Assembly (NCBI RefSeq): GCF_023702225.1
Contig: NZ_JAMQCO010000004.1
Coordinates: forward strand, 56,384-120,383
Direction: 5' to 3'
Origin: Aureimonas altamirensis
GTDB lineage: Bacteria > Pseudomonadota > Alphaproteobacteria > Rhizobiales > Rhizobiaceae
Length of the DNA: 64,000 nucleotides
A program made the translations under genes and the position numbers. Positions 43,319 through 51,239 of this stretch are shown here, in pieces; position 1 is the stretch's first letter, and the number at the start of each line of letters is the position of its first letter. The notes beneath the pieces are model-generated. The model made no database searches. It saw nothing but the letters and a program-made list of their open reading frames with translations, and was not told where the DNA came from.

Positions 43319-44911
43319 GTGAAAGAAGTTCAAGACAATCAGTCAGGGATATTCGCGGATATCGACTTGTGGCGGAGCGATGCTGGCCTGCGGGAAGCGG
43401 TCGGCGATGTCGATGCAGCCGGGTTGGCGGATTTTGGGCAGGCCGCAGGGAGCGCTGCGTCGCTGCAACTCGGGCGAACGGCCAACGAGTGGCTTCCAAG
43501 GTTTCGCCCTTTCGATGAGAAGGGCACGGAGGTCGGGTTGGTCGAGTTCCATCCCGCCTATCACGCCCTTATGGAACGCGGCTGCACGGCTGGCCTGCAT
43601 GCCTCCACCCATTCAGGAGGCAGCCATGTGGCGCGCGCGGCGCGCTTCTACATGACGGCGCAGGTAGAATGCGGCCACCTCTGTCCGTTGACGATGACGC
43701 ACGCCAGCATGGCAGTACTGGACGGCGCACCTACAATCTCGAACGTCTGGCGCAACGGCATCCTGTCGCGGAGATACGATCCTTCTTCACGCCCCGCTGC
43801 GGAAAAGTCCGGCTTGACGATCGGGATGGGAATGACGGAAAGGCAGGGTGGCTCGGACGTACGCAGCAACCGCACCATTGCGGAGCAACAGGCGGACGGC
43901 AGCTATCGCTTGAACGGGCACAAATGGTTCCTGTCGGCGCCGATGTCGGACGCGTTCCTGATGCTGGCTCAGGCGCAGGGTGGGCTGACGGCCTTGCTGG
44001 CACCGCGTATCCTGCCGGATGGGACGCCCAACGGGCTTCACTTGCGCCGCCTGAAGGACAAGCTCGGCAACCGCTCCAATGCGTCCGCCGAAGTGGACCT
44101 CGTCGACGCGGCGGCCTTCGCGGTTTCCGAGGAAGGTGCCGGCATTTCCACGATCCTGCGGATGGTCAACCTGACCAGGCTGGACTGTGCCCTCGCCTCT
44201 GCCGGGCTGATGCGCCTCGGCCTCTCCGTGGCCCTTCACCATGCCGGACAACGTGTGGCTTTCGGCCGACTGTTGATGGATCAGCCGCTCATGCGCGCCG
44301 TGCTGGCCGAGATCGCCATCATGGCGGAGGCCTCGACGGCGCTCATCTTCCGCCTGTGCCGTGCCTGGGATCTTGCGGCGGAAGACGAAAGCGAGGCGGC
44401 ATTCGCACGCCTGATGACGCCGGCAGTCAAATATTGGATCTGCAAACTCGCGCCGACGATGCTTTACGAAGCGATGGAATGCCTCGGCGGCAACGGATAC
44501 ATCGAAGACGGGCTGCTTTCCCGCGCCTATCGCGAAGCCCCCGTCAATGCCATCTGGGAAGGCACCAGCAACGTCATCGCGCTGGATGTCCTGAGAGCAC
44601 GCACGCGGTCGCCCGACACATTCGGATACATCGTCGACAGCCTGCGCCCGGGGCCTGAAGACGGCACCGTCATGCTGGAGAGATGGCGCCGCCTTGCCGG
44701 CGGCGGACAGGAGGCCGGGGCCCGGACGGCGGCATCGGACCTTGCGATCCTTGCCGCGCTGAAGCAACTCCGTCTTAGTCCGGAAACGGCCCTTGCCGAC
44801 GCCTTCACCGCCGTCCTTTCACGGGCCGCGTGCGGCGGCCTTGCCGGCTACGACGGGTCCGGGCAGGCTCAGCTTCTGGAGCGCGCCCGGCCTGTCACGG
44901 CGAATGAATAG
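43319..44911 (+). CDS. aidB: AidB-like acyl-CoA dehydrogenase family flavoprotein
   Basis: This 530-residue protein is long for an acyl-CoA dehydrogenase but fits AidB. The N-terminal region GQAAGSAASLQLGRTANEWLPRF and FHPAYHALMERGC and the segment ARAARFYMTAQVECGHLCPLTMT are AidB-like, and the FAD-binding core contains TERQGGSDVRSN and MECLGGNGYIEDG. In E. coli AidB is induced by alkylating agents and binds DNA. It starts with GTG behind GGGAGGG. No ada or alkB gene is adjacent. Confidence 0.92.
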   Translation: MKEVQDNQSGIFADIDLWRSDAGLREAVGDVDAAGLADFGQAAGSAASLQLGRTANEWLPRFRPFDEKGTEVGLVEFHPAYHALMERGCTAGLHASTHSGGSHVARAARFYMTAQVECGHLCPLTMTHASMAVLDGAPTISNVWRNGILSRRYDPSSRPAAEKSGLTIGMGMTERQGGSDVRSNRTIAEQQADGSYRLNGHKWFLSAPMSDAFLMLAQAQGGLTALLAPRILPDGTPNGLHLRRLKDKLGNRSNASAEVDLVDAAAFAVSEEGAGISTILRMVNLTRLDCALASAGLMRLGLSVALHHAGQRVAFGRLLMDQPLMRAVLAEIAIMAEASTALIFRLCRAWDLAAEDESEAAFARLMTPAVKYWICKLAPTMLYEAMECLGGNGYIEDGLLSRAYREAPVNAIWEGTSNVIALDVLRARTRSPDTFGYIVDSLRPGPEDGTVMLERWRRLAGGGQEAGARTAASDLAILAALKQLRLSPETALADAFTAVLSRAACGGLAGYDGSGQAQLLERARPVTANE

Positions 44912-44960
44912 CCAGCGACATCTTCTGGTTGGACACGAGATTTCTGGCGTAAAGGTGGCC

Positions 44961-45515
44961 CTAAAAGCTTGCCGGATGAGCAGCGCGCGCCCGCTTTGGA
45001 TACCACGCCGTGAATTTCACGGCGCCAACAAGCGCCAGGATGATAATCCATACCCCGAAGTGCGAAGACACGGATGGCGCGGCAAACAGCAAGATATCAG
45101 CGACGACAATCACAGCGAATGCCGCTGCCCATGCGCCGGAGATCACGTAATTCGTTCGCAGGAACTCAGTGCTGCTGGCAACTTCCGGGGAAACGCCTTC
45201 TTTTGCATACTGCAGGGTGAATGGCCGGCGCAGCAGGATCGAGGCGAGCACTATCAGAAGCAGGCCTGTATCGACCATTATGCGGACGGCCATTACCGAC
45301 AGCGAGACATCGCTCAGTGCAACGTAAAGCGTCAGTCCGGCAAACAGGATCAGAGTTCCGATCTCGAGAATTTTCAGCGGGCGATGTGCAAGCACATCCC
45401 GGAGCAACAGCACAGCCGCGGCCACTGTGCCGCTAATCAGCCCTTCGAATGATCCAAGAAAGCGGTCGACGAAAGCGAAGGCAATGAATGGGGCCAGAGC
45501 AAGCAGAATATTCAT
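44961..45515 (-). CDS. Conserved small integral membrane protein
   Basis: This 184-residue protein has about six hydrophobic segments and short charged loops, including RRPFTLQYAKEGVSPEVASSTEFLRTNYVIS before the last two segments. I recall similar unnamed rhizobial proteins with the PFTLQYA and FLRTNYVI signatures. No function is known. It is convergent with aidB and stands alone. Confidence 0.75.
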   Translation of the reverse strand: MNILLALAPFIAFAFVDRFLGSFEGLISGTVAAAVLLLRDVLAHRPLKILEIGTLILFAGLTLYVALSDVSLSVMAVRIMVDTGLLLIVLASILLRRPFTLQYAKEGVSPEVASSTEFLRTNYVISGAWAAAFAVIVVADILLFAAPSVSSHFGVWIIILALVGAVKFTAWYPKRARAAHPASF

Positions 45516-45655
45516 TTGGCACCTCGCAGTCGTTTTGCGAATGCTTGCACCAAATCATGATAAAGGGAAGCAGGCGTCACCGCCTAGCTGCCCGATCCCG
45601 CATGCAAGGGGCAGGTGCACCTACAGTTTCCCCACCGCGTCTATAGTGGTTGGCA

Positions 45656-45904
45656 CTACCTCCCGGCAGCGAAATCGATCCCGGCCTGCGTCTCGGCAAT
45701 GGCCTGTTCGATAAGTTCGATTGCCCGCTCGCGGTGACCGCCCTTATTCGGCTCTGCTGCCCGCAGCGAGTCCAAAGCGGAACGCAGCTCTGATATCGCG
45801 GCTTCCATTTCCGGCTGATCGGCCCGCGCTTCTGTTACGATATGACCGATACCTGCAAGGCCAAGTCCAAGGACCGCCACTAGTGCAAGCGTACGAATAG
45901 ACAT
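45656..45904 (-). CDS. Small secreted helical protein
   Basis: This 82-residue protein has a signal peptide (MSIRTLALVAVLGLGLAGIG...ARA) and a predicted two-helix mature region with the conserved-looking turn EPNKGGHRERAIELIEQAI. Short helical KGGHR proteins of this type occur in several alphaproteobacteria without a known role. The ATG at 45902-45904 gives a clean signal sequence; an upstream in-frame ATG does not. It may bind metals, but this is a guess. Confidence 0.65.
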   Translation of the reverse strand: MSIRTLALVAVLGLGLAGIGHIVTEARADQPEMEAAISELRSALDSLRAAEPNKGGHRERAIELIEQAIAETQAGIDFAAGR

Positions 45905-46103
45905 GGCAGCTTCCCTGAACTTGTTATGACATCCAATACAGGCGCAAACAAATATCGGCGTCAACTGAATTCAGTCGGATAAAGTCGGCCCTTGAGAATC
46001 CAAGCCAGGGCGCCCGTTGAATACCGGCGTCGACGCTCGAATGCCAGTTGCAGCATGATGCAACATGACTTCGTAACAATGCCATCTAAGTAATTGTTTT
46101 TAT

Positions 46104-46179
46104 TGGCGACCCCGGCAGGATTCGAACCTGCGACCATCGGCTTAGAAGGCCGGTGCTCTATCCACTGAGCTACGGGGCC
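46104..46179 (-). tRNA. tRNA-Arg (anticodon TCT)
   Basis: On the minus strand the acceptor GGCCCCG/CGGGGTC contains one G-T pair, with discriminator G and an encoded CCA (46104-46106). Anticodon loop CTTCTAA gives anticodon TCT, which reads AGA/AGG. The T-arm contains GGTTCGAATCC. Confidence 0.95.
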
Positions 46180-46204
46180 ATGGAAGCGGCAAGGGCCGCC
46201 TCGG

Positions 46205-46510
46205 TTAGTGCGTCCAGGGCTGGACCCGGTCGTACTTGAAATTGTCGGAATAGGACACGCGCGAGCGCGCGATGCGCGGCGTATCCTCGACCTCGTAGGC
46301 GATTCCGTTGCGCTCCGCGTATTCCACGGCCTGCTCGCGCGTATCGAAGGTCAGGCGCACCTGCTGCCGCATGTCACCGCTGGACGTGTAGCCCATCAGG
46401 GGCTCCACGACCTTGGGTTTCAGCGGTTCGAAATCGAGGATCCAGACGCGGGTGCGCGCCTTGCCGGACTGCATGGCGTTACGCGCTGGACGATAGATAC
46501 GGGCAACCAT
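46205..46510 (-). CDS. NADH dehydrogenase-associated NDUFS4-like subunit (ETC complex I subunit conserved region)
   Basis: This 101-residue protein matches the alphaproteobacterial homologue of mitochondrial NDUFS4, an accessory complex I subunit. Landmarks are ARIYRPARNAMQSGKARTRVW, LMGYTSSGDMRQQVRLTFDTREQAVEYAER and the C-terminal RSRVSYSDNFKYDRVQPWTH. The ATG at 46508-46510 has AAGGA upstream and gives the family's usual length. It lies between tRNA-Arg and tRNA-Pro and is away from any nuo operon. Confidence 0.93.
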   Translation of the reverse strand: MVARIYRPARNAMQSGKARTRVWILDFEPLKPKVVEPLMGYTSSGDMRQQVRLTFDTREQAVEYAERNGIAYEVEDTPRIARSRVSYSDNFKYDRVQPWTH

Positions 46511-46554
46511 GGCGGCATCCTTGTTGTCGCTGACCGATCGGCGATTGGATGCCA

Positions 46555-46631
<77 letters not shown>

Positions 46632-46792
46632 CTCAAGGCCCGCACGCCGGAGGGCCTTGGGCTTACTAGCTTTGCCGGTGCGGCTTGGCAAGCCTCGTCT
46701 GCGCTCCGGCCGCGCACGAACCCTGTTTCTGCCACGCCCTTCGCCTATCTGGTCGAAAACCGGGTGTCGAAAGCTGTCGGAAGGGGAATCGC

Positions 46793-47551
46793 TTGCGCCA
46801 TATCGGACCACAACTGAGCCGGATCTGGCACGATGTCCGCCGCGCGCCGTCCGGCAGGCATCCCCCTGTCTTTCCGGTTCAATTGATCTGCATCGCGGCC
46901 ATGGGGGCGGCCCTGGCGATAGCCAGTTTCCCGATCGACAGGCGCATAAGCCTCGCCATGCTCGGCGAACCGGCAGGCAGCCTTGCCTTCCTGCGCATCG
47001 CCACCGATGTGGGTCTGGTGCGCTGGTATCTCTGGCCGATGCTCGCCCTGATCGTCGCGCTGACCTTCGTGGACTGGAGGCGGCTGGAGACATCCGGACG
47101 CCTGCGTCTGGCCCGGACCTATGCCTATGCCTGCCACCTTTTCGGCTCCGTCGCCCTTGCCGGAATCCTCACCAACATACTCAAGGTGGTATTCGGCCGG
47201 GCGAGACCGGCCCTTCTGGAAGATTACGGCAGCTTCGCCTTCCGGCTGGCGCGGTTCGGGGACCAGTTCGCCAGCTTTCCATCGGGCCACGCCACCACGA
47301 TGGGCGCCGTTACCGCCACCTTCATGATACTGGTTCCCCCGGCGCGCCTGCCCATTTTCCTCGTCGGTTTCAGCCTTGCGCTGAGCCGTATCGTGGTCCG
47401 GGCGCATTTTCCGAGCGACGTCCTTGCCGGGTTCACGATCGGGTTCGTCACATCCGTGGTCGTTGCCCGCTTCATGGCCGGCCGCGGACTGGGCTATCGC
47501 TTTGCTGCCGGCGGCACCGGCCTGCGCGGCCTTCTGCCCGTGCCGCGCTGA
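46793..47551 (+). CDS. PAP2-family phosphatase
   Basis: This membrane phosphatase has about six hydrophobic segments and the three PAP2 motifs: KVVFGRARP, PSGHATTMG and SRIVVRAHFPSDVLAGF. Such enzymes dephosphorylate lipid phosphates (undecaprenyl pyrophosphate, phosphatidic acid, lipid A). The start is uncertain: no ATG sits well, and I favour the TTG at 46793 behind AAGGGGA, giving 252 residues. An in-frame ATG at 46685 would add 36 residues. It ends 3 bp from the convergent deacetylase gene. Confidence 0.88.
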   Translation: MRHIGPQLSRIWHDVRRAPSGRHPPVFPVQLICIAAMGAALAIASFPIDRRISLAMLGEPAGSLAFLRIATDVGLVRWYLWPMLALIVALTFVDWRRLETSGRLRLARTYAYACHLFGSVALAGILTNILKVVFGRARPALLEDYGSFAFRLARFGDQFASFPSGHATTMGAVTATFMILVPPARLPIFLVGFSLALSRIVVRAHFPSDVLAGFTIGFVTSVVVARFMAGRGLGYRFAAGGTGLRGLLPVPR

Positions 47552-47554
47552 TGC

Positions 47555-48613
47555 TCAGCCGATGCGATGGCCGTCGCCGAATGCCCTGACGAAAGCCGGT
47601 GCGGCCTCTGCCACGGCAGCGAGGGAATAGCCGCCCTCCTGCACGATGACGCTCGGCAGGGCCAGCCGCGCCAGCAGGCCCCCCAATGTCTCGTAAGCGG
47701 GCGTCGTCACGTCGAGCCGGGACAGCGGGTCGTCCCGATGGGCGTCCCAGCCCGCTGAAATGACCAAAGCCTGCGCACCGAAAGCCGCCACGGCATCGGC
47801 TAGCCGCGCGACCGCGTCCGCATAGGCGCCGTCGCCGCTTCCCGGCGCCAACGGGAGGTTTAGGTTGCAACCCGTCCCTGCCCCGGCCCCGCATTCATCC
47901 GCATAGCCGAAATAATGCGGGTAATAATTGCTGGGGTCGGTGTGGGTGGATGCGAAGAAGACGTCGTCCCGATGGTAGAAGATCGCCTGCGTCCCATCGC
48001 CGTGATGGGTATCGAAGTCGAGAATGGCGACACGTTCGAAGCGCTTGCGCAGCACCTGCGCGGCGATCGCCGCATTGTTGAGGAAGCAGAAGCCCGACGC
48101 ACGGTCGGCATAGGCGTGATGGCCGGGCGGACGGCAAAGCGCGTAGGCCGCCGGCTCCCCGCCGGCGACGGCGCGTGCCGCCGCGACGGCACTGTCGGCC
48201 GAACGCAGCGCCGCCTCGAACGTGTCTGCCATCATGGCGCAGGACAGGTCGCCGATATACCATCCGGTCCTGCCGAGAATGCCCCTGGTGCGAGGCTTCG
48301 GACGCTGCGCCAGCCCGACGCCTGCGGTGCCGTAGGGATGGACGTTCGGCAGCACTTCCGGCCCCGCATTCGGCAGTTTCCGGAACTCGTCGTAAGCCGA
48401 GGCGAGGAAGTCGATATAGTGGCCCGCATGCACGGCGAGGATCGGCTCCAGCCCGGCCTCTTCGGGCACCTCCACCTGAAGCCCGCAAGCCTCCAGGCTT
48501 TGCCGCATCACCGCCGGCCGCTCGGGGCGCTCCAGAGGCTCCACGATCTTGCCGTGGACGAGGTATTGCGTGGGACGATGGCTCGACTGTGCGTCATGGA
48601 AAAAAAGCTTCAA
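47555..48613 (-). CDS. Histone deacetylase-fold amidohydrolase (acetylpolyamine amidohydrolase-like)
   Basis: This 352-residue zinc enzyme has the HDAC landmarks: CRPPGHHA with the tandem His, DFDTHHGDGTQ metal site, STHTDPSNYYPHYFG, SAGWDAHRDDPL and EGGYS. The N-terminal start KLFFHDAQSSHRP and the LVHGKI...PERP segment fit acetylpolyamine amidohydrolases (AphA-type), which remove acetyl groups from N-acetylpolyamines. The substrate is inferred from family only. Polyamine metabolism may connect it to the ureohydrolase operon 8 kb away, but nothing in the sequence proves this. Confidence 0.9.
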   Translation of the reverse strand: MKLFFHDAQSSHRPTQYLVHGKIVEPLERPERPAVMRQSLEACGLQVEVPEEAGLEPILAVHAGHYIDFLASAYDEFRKLPNAGPEVLPNVHPYGTAGVGLAQRPKPRTRGILGRTGWYIGDLSCAMMADTFEAALRSADSAVAAARAVAGGEPAAYALCRPPGHHAYADRASGFCFLNNAAIAAQVLRKRFERVAILDFDTHHGDGTQAIFYHRDDVFFASTHTDPSNYYPHYFGYADECGAGAGTGCNLNLPLAPGSGDGAYADAVARLADAVAAFGAQALVISAGWDAHRDDPLSRLDVTTPAYETLGGLLARLALPSVIVQEGGYSLAAVAEAAPAFVRAFGDGHRIG

Positions 48614-48735
48614 GGCGTAATCCCGGGTGAAACGACTTGCGAAGGACCGTTAGCCGGGCACGGAAAATGCCCCGGATCCGGCGGAACCCGAAGGTTCCAT
48701 AGTCGTTGATCCCACGCAATCCGTGGGAGGAACCA

Positions 48736-48966
48736 ATGATCAGACGGCTGGCCCCGAAAGTCGACATCCGCAACGTGGATGGGCGATACGATTTGCATTG
48801 GGGCATCTACTGGCTGGATGGGCTGACCTTCGAAGAGTCCGAGATCGCCCTCGATCAGATCAATTCCCGGACTTTCGACCCGACCCAATGGAAAAGCTGC
48901 CGCAGCCGCATCAGCTTCGCACGGGAAGAAAAGCCCGCGAGAGGGCTTGGCGGGCACGCTGCCTGA
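48736..48966 (+). CDS. Hypothetical small protein
   Basis: This 76-residue protein contains YDLHWGIYWLDGLTFEESEIALDQINSRTFDP, with several Trp/Tyr residues, and a basic tail. I do not recognise a family. The ATG at 48736 has a near-ideal GGAGGAA ribosome site 3 nt away, strong evidence that it is translated. It is the first of a set of small genes on this strand, 43 bp before the DUF2171 gene. Confidence 0.65.
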   Translation: MIRRLAPKVDIRNVDGRYDLHWGIYWLDGLTFEESEIALDQINSRTFDPTQWKSCRSRISFAREEKPARGLGGHAA

Positions 48967-49009
48967 CGCATGTACGCCGATGCGACCATTCGCGTAACGG
49001 AGGCAGGAA

Positions 49010-49264
49010 ATGAGCGGTTTGGAATCCATCCGTGAACATATGGAAGTCATCGGTGCCGATGGAGTCCATGTGGGCAAGGTCGATCGCGTCGAAGGCGATC
49101 GGATCAAGCTGACCCGGGAAGAAAATCCCGAGGGGCACAAAGGCCATCATCATTATATCTCGGTCGGGCTCGTCGCCGATGTCGAGGGCGACAAGGTGCG
49201 CCTCTCGGCAAATGGCGATGTTGCGGTGACGTTCGAGGAAGAAGAGAGCGGCAAGGGCATCTGA
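49010..49264 (+). CDS. DUF2171 small protein
   Basis: This 84-residue acidic protein has the DUF2171 pattern IREHMEVIGADGVHVGKVDRVEGDRIKLTR, followed by a His-rich loop (GHKGHHHYI) and VGLVADVEGDKVRLS. It resembles a short PRC-barrel-like beta domain. It is often found in rhizobia in stress-related settings, but no function is established. A terminator stem-loop follows its stop codon. Confidence 0.85.
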   Translation: MSGLESIREHMEVIGADGVHVGKVDRVEGDRIKLTREENPEGHKGHHHYISVGLVADVEGDKVRLSANGDVAVTFEEEESGKGI

Positions 49265-49290
49265 AGCCTAGTCGCTCCATCCCGGTTTCA

Positions 49291-49326
49291 GGGGGCTGTT
49301 GCATGGCGCGACAGCCCCTTCTGATT
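49291..49326 (+). terminator. Terminator after the DUF2171 gene
   Basis: GGGGCTGT (49292-49299) pairs with ACAGCCCC (49311-49318), followed by TTCTGATTCCTT. It is 27 bp past the stop codon. Confidence 0.75.
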
Positions 49327-49440
49327 CCTTCAGGGGTCTTACCCTCACCTGTTGGCGTAGGGGTAAGGCGCCGAAGGGTGAACCCCGTTCAACCCTTGAG
49401 CCAAGAGACCCGCTGCTGCGCCACCGCTAGCTTTGGAGGC

Positions 49441-49722
49441 ATGCGTATCTTCTCCGAATCGCAAATACAGGCGCTGCGCCATCTGGAGCAATCGCCCATA
49501 CTCGTGTCCCGCAACGACCAGCGGTGGCACGGGCTACCGCATGGCATCCGCACGCTGCGCACTCTGGAACAGCTCGCGCATGCCGGCTTCTGCCGTTCGT
49601 CCTATGACCAGGCAAGGCAGGCCATAACCTTCACCATCACACGCGCCGGCCGGCAGGCCGTGTCGACGATGGACGAGCAGCAGCCATTGACGCAACCGCG
49701 CAGCAGCGAAACAGCCCGTTAA
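49441..49722 (+). CDS. Hypothetical small protein, possible winged-helix
   Basis: This 93-residue protein starts at an ATG behind GGAGG. The central part (LRTLEQLAHAGFCRSSYDQARQAITFTITRAGRQAV) has the helix-helix-beta-hairpin rhythm of a winged-helix domain, ending with a Q/T-rich tail. I cannot assign a family. It is in a short array with the Rmf/CrpP-like gene 48 bp downstream. Confidence 0.6.
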   Translation: MRIFSESQIQALRHLEQSPILVSRNDQRWHGLPHGIRTLRTLEQLAHAGFCRSSYDQARQAITFTITRAGRQAVSTMDEQQPLTQPRSSETAR

Positions 49723-49770
49723 CCGCCCCTTTGCCAGTATGGCCCCCTCACAGCAGCGAGGCCGACCGCA

Positions 49771-50001
49771 ATGAACGACGCCGTCAGGAAACTTGCCCAG
49801 TCCATGCTCGATGCGGAACGGGAGAAGCGCGCCTGGAATGCGGGCCGCTCTGCCTTTCGGGAGCGCGGCGAGATTGCCATGAACCCGAATGCGCCAGGCT
49901 CGCACGAGCATGGGTTATGGGCGGATGGCTTCGCCTACGAGCGCAAGCGCGGCGCACCCCAGATGCGCGCGGCAAGCCTGCCGGAAAAATCTTCGGCCTA
50001 G
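49771..50001 (+). CDS. Rmf/CrpP-like small protein
   Basis: This 76-residue protein matches the ribosome modulation factor pattern in RAWNAGRSAFRERGEIAMNP (residues 20-39) with the later W-x-x-GF (Trp50, Gly53-Phe54). Rmf-fold proteins include the ribosome hibernation factor Rmf and the CrpP group. In most of alphaproteobacteria canonical Rmf is absent, so this is a related fold of unknown role. Its stop codon overlaps the end of the convergent kinase-like gene by 4 bp. Confidence 0.65.
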   Translation: MNDAVRKLAQSMLDAEREKRAWNAGRSAFRERGEIAMNPNAPGSHEHGLWADGFAYERKRGAPQMRAASLPEKSSA

Positions 50002-50822
50002 GCTCGGGGCCGCGACAGCGTGGCCGTCGGAAGTGCGCGCTCGAAGAACTCGACGGAGTCGAGGAAGCGGACAAGATCCTTGCCGGCGTGGAGCCGCGCC
50101 GTCACCCGCCCTATCCGGGCCCCGTAGCGCACGAGCGTTCGCAGGCTTGCAAGCACCTCGAGCGTCTCGGCCGGGGCATTGTCGCGGTACACGCCGAAAG
50201 CCCTCTCTGCCGTCGACGGGTTCATGGCCAACGCCACGATCTGGGTGAACAGCAGCATCGTATCGCGCGCCTGCGCCGAGGCCATCGGCATGACGGCCTC
50301 GGGCTCTTCCTCGAAATCGAAGAACAGCACCTGCCCGTCCACCAGCCCCATGTCGCGCGGATGCGGCCGCCCATGGCAGACCCCGACTGCATGGGCCTGC
50401 GCCAGGGCGTGCGCTGCAATGACGAGAAGTTCGTCGTGACGATCCGCCTGCCCGGCCATCCGCAGCGCGTCCATGCGCGCCATCAGTGTTTCTCCGGCAT
50501 CCGCCACCGCAAGACGCGTTTTCGATACCCGCTCCATGGACGGAACGCCGATCCCGCATTCGGCGAAGGCGCGCCGCTTGCGCAACTCGCGATCGACCAG
50601 GCCCACCGCGTCGACGGTTGGAGAAGGACGCAGGAGCTCGAGCCGGATGGCGGCGGACACGAAGCGATGGAAGCGCTGCCCAGGGCTCACGGTTCCGTAG
50701 CTGAAATCCTTGATCCAGACATCCGCTCCGCCACGGCTGACGCGGATGAGACGTTGGCCGGGCTTGCTTGCAGGTTTGTGCCCGCGTGATGTGATGGAGA
50801 CATTCTGAAAAGCCACAGCCAT
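49998..50822 (-). CDS. Atypical protein/LPS kinase-fold protein
   Basis: This 274-residue protein has kinase-fold landmarks: a strand with Lys38 (VWIKDF), a helical region, a catalytic-loop-like HGRPHPRDMGL (150-160) and a DFE in place of DFG (169-171). The normal HxD is replaced by HGR, with the Asp later in RPHPRD, as in some Kdo/WaaP-related kinase-like families. It may phosphorylate a sugar lipid or be inactive. It is not a canonical Ser/Thr kinase. The neighbourhood gives no clear target. Confidence 0.65.
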   Translation of the reverse strand: MAVAFQNVSITSRGHKPASKPGQRLIRVSRGGADVWIKDFSYGTVSPGQRFHRFVSAAIRLELLRPSPTVDAVGLVDRELRKRRAFAECGIGVPSMERVSKTRLAVADAGETLMARMDALRMAGQADRHDELLVIAAHALAQAHAVGVCHGRPHPRDMGLVDGQVLFFDFEEEPEAVMPMASAQARDTMLLFTQIVALAMNPSTAERAFGVYRDNAPAETLEVLASLRTLVRYGARIGRVTARLHAGKDLVRFLDSVEFFERALPTATLSRPRA

Positions 50823-50916
50823 CCCCTGGCGTCGTTCCGGGAATGGCTGAGAACTCTATCCAAGGTTGTATTTCGTCAAGTGTGGATGAAGCTTTTATGT
50901 CTGCCGTGTGACAGCT

Positions 50917-51174
50917 TTACCAGAGTTTTGTACCCTTCGGCTCCGGCCAGTCATCATCCTTGTCCGGGTCGTCCTCCCGCTCGTCGTCGACGCCTTCGAC
51001 GTCGTCCTCCTCGTCCTCGTCGGGCATGTCCTCGCCGATCAGCGAAGGATCGTTCGGACGGCCGCGGAAGCGATTGTCCAGGCGGCGTACGGCGTTCGTC
51101 AGGACGTCGACCCGCCCTCCCTGATCGGCATCTTCGGGGTTTTCGCGTTCGATTTCGGATTTCTTGTCAGCCAT
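50917..51174 (-). CDS. Small highly acidic hypothetical protein
   Basis: This 85-residue protein is half Asp/Glu, with VLTNAVRRLDNRFRGRPNDPSLIGEDMPDEDEEDD and a short basic tail. It is probably disordered. I recognise no family. It stands between two unrelated minus-strand genes, with about 65 bp to the next one. Confidence 0.55.
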   Translation of the reverse strand: MADKKSEIERENPEDADQGGRVDVLTNAVRRLDNRFRGRPNDPSLIGEDMPDEDEEDDVEGVDDEREDDPDKDDDWPEPKGTKLW

Positions 51175-51239
51175 GTCGGCCTCCTTTTCGACATCCCTGA
51201 AATTCGCGGGCTGTCGTCAAGGTTCCCGGCTGCCGATGG

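Noticed and set aside
46047-46064. GTTGCA-N6-TGCAAC inverted repeat upstream of tRNA-Arg
   Set aside because: Short arms with no gene start nearby that it could control; likely chance.
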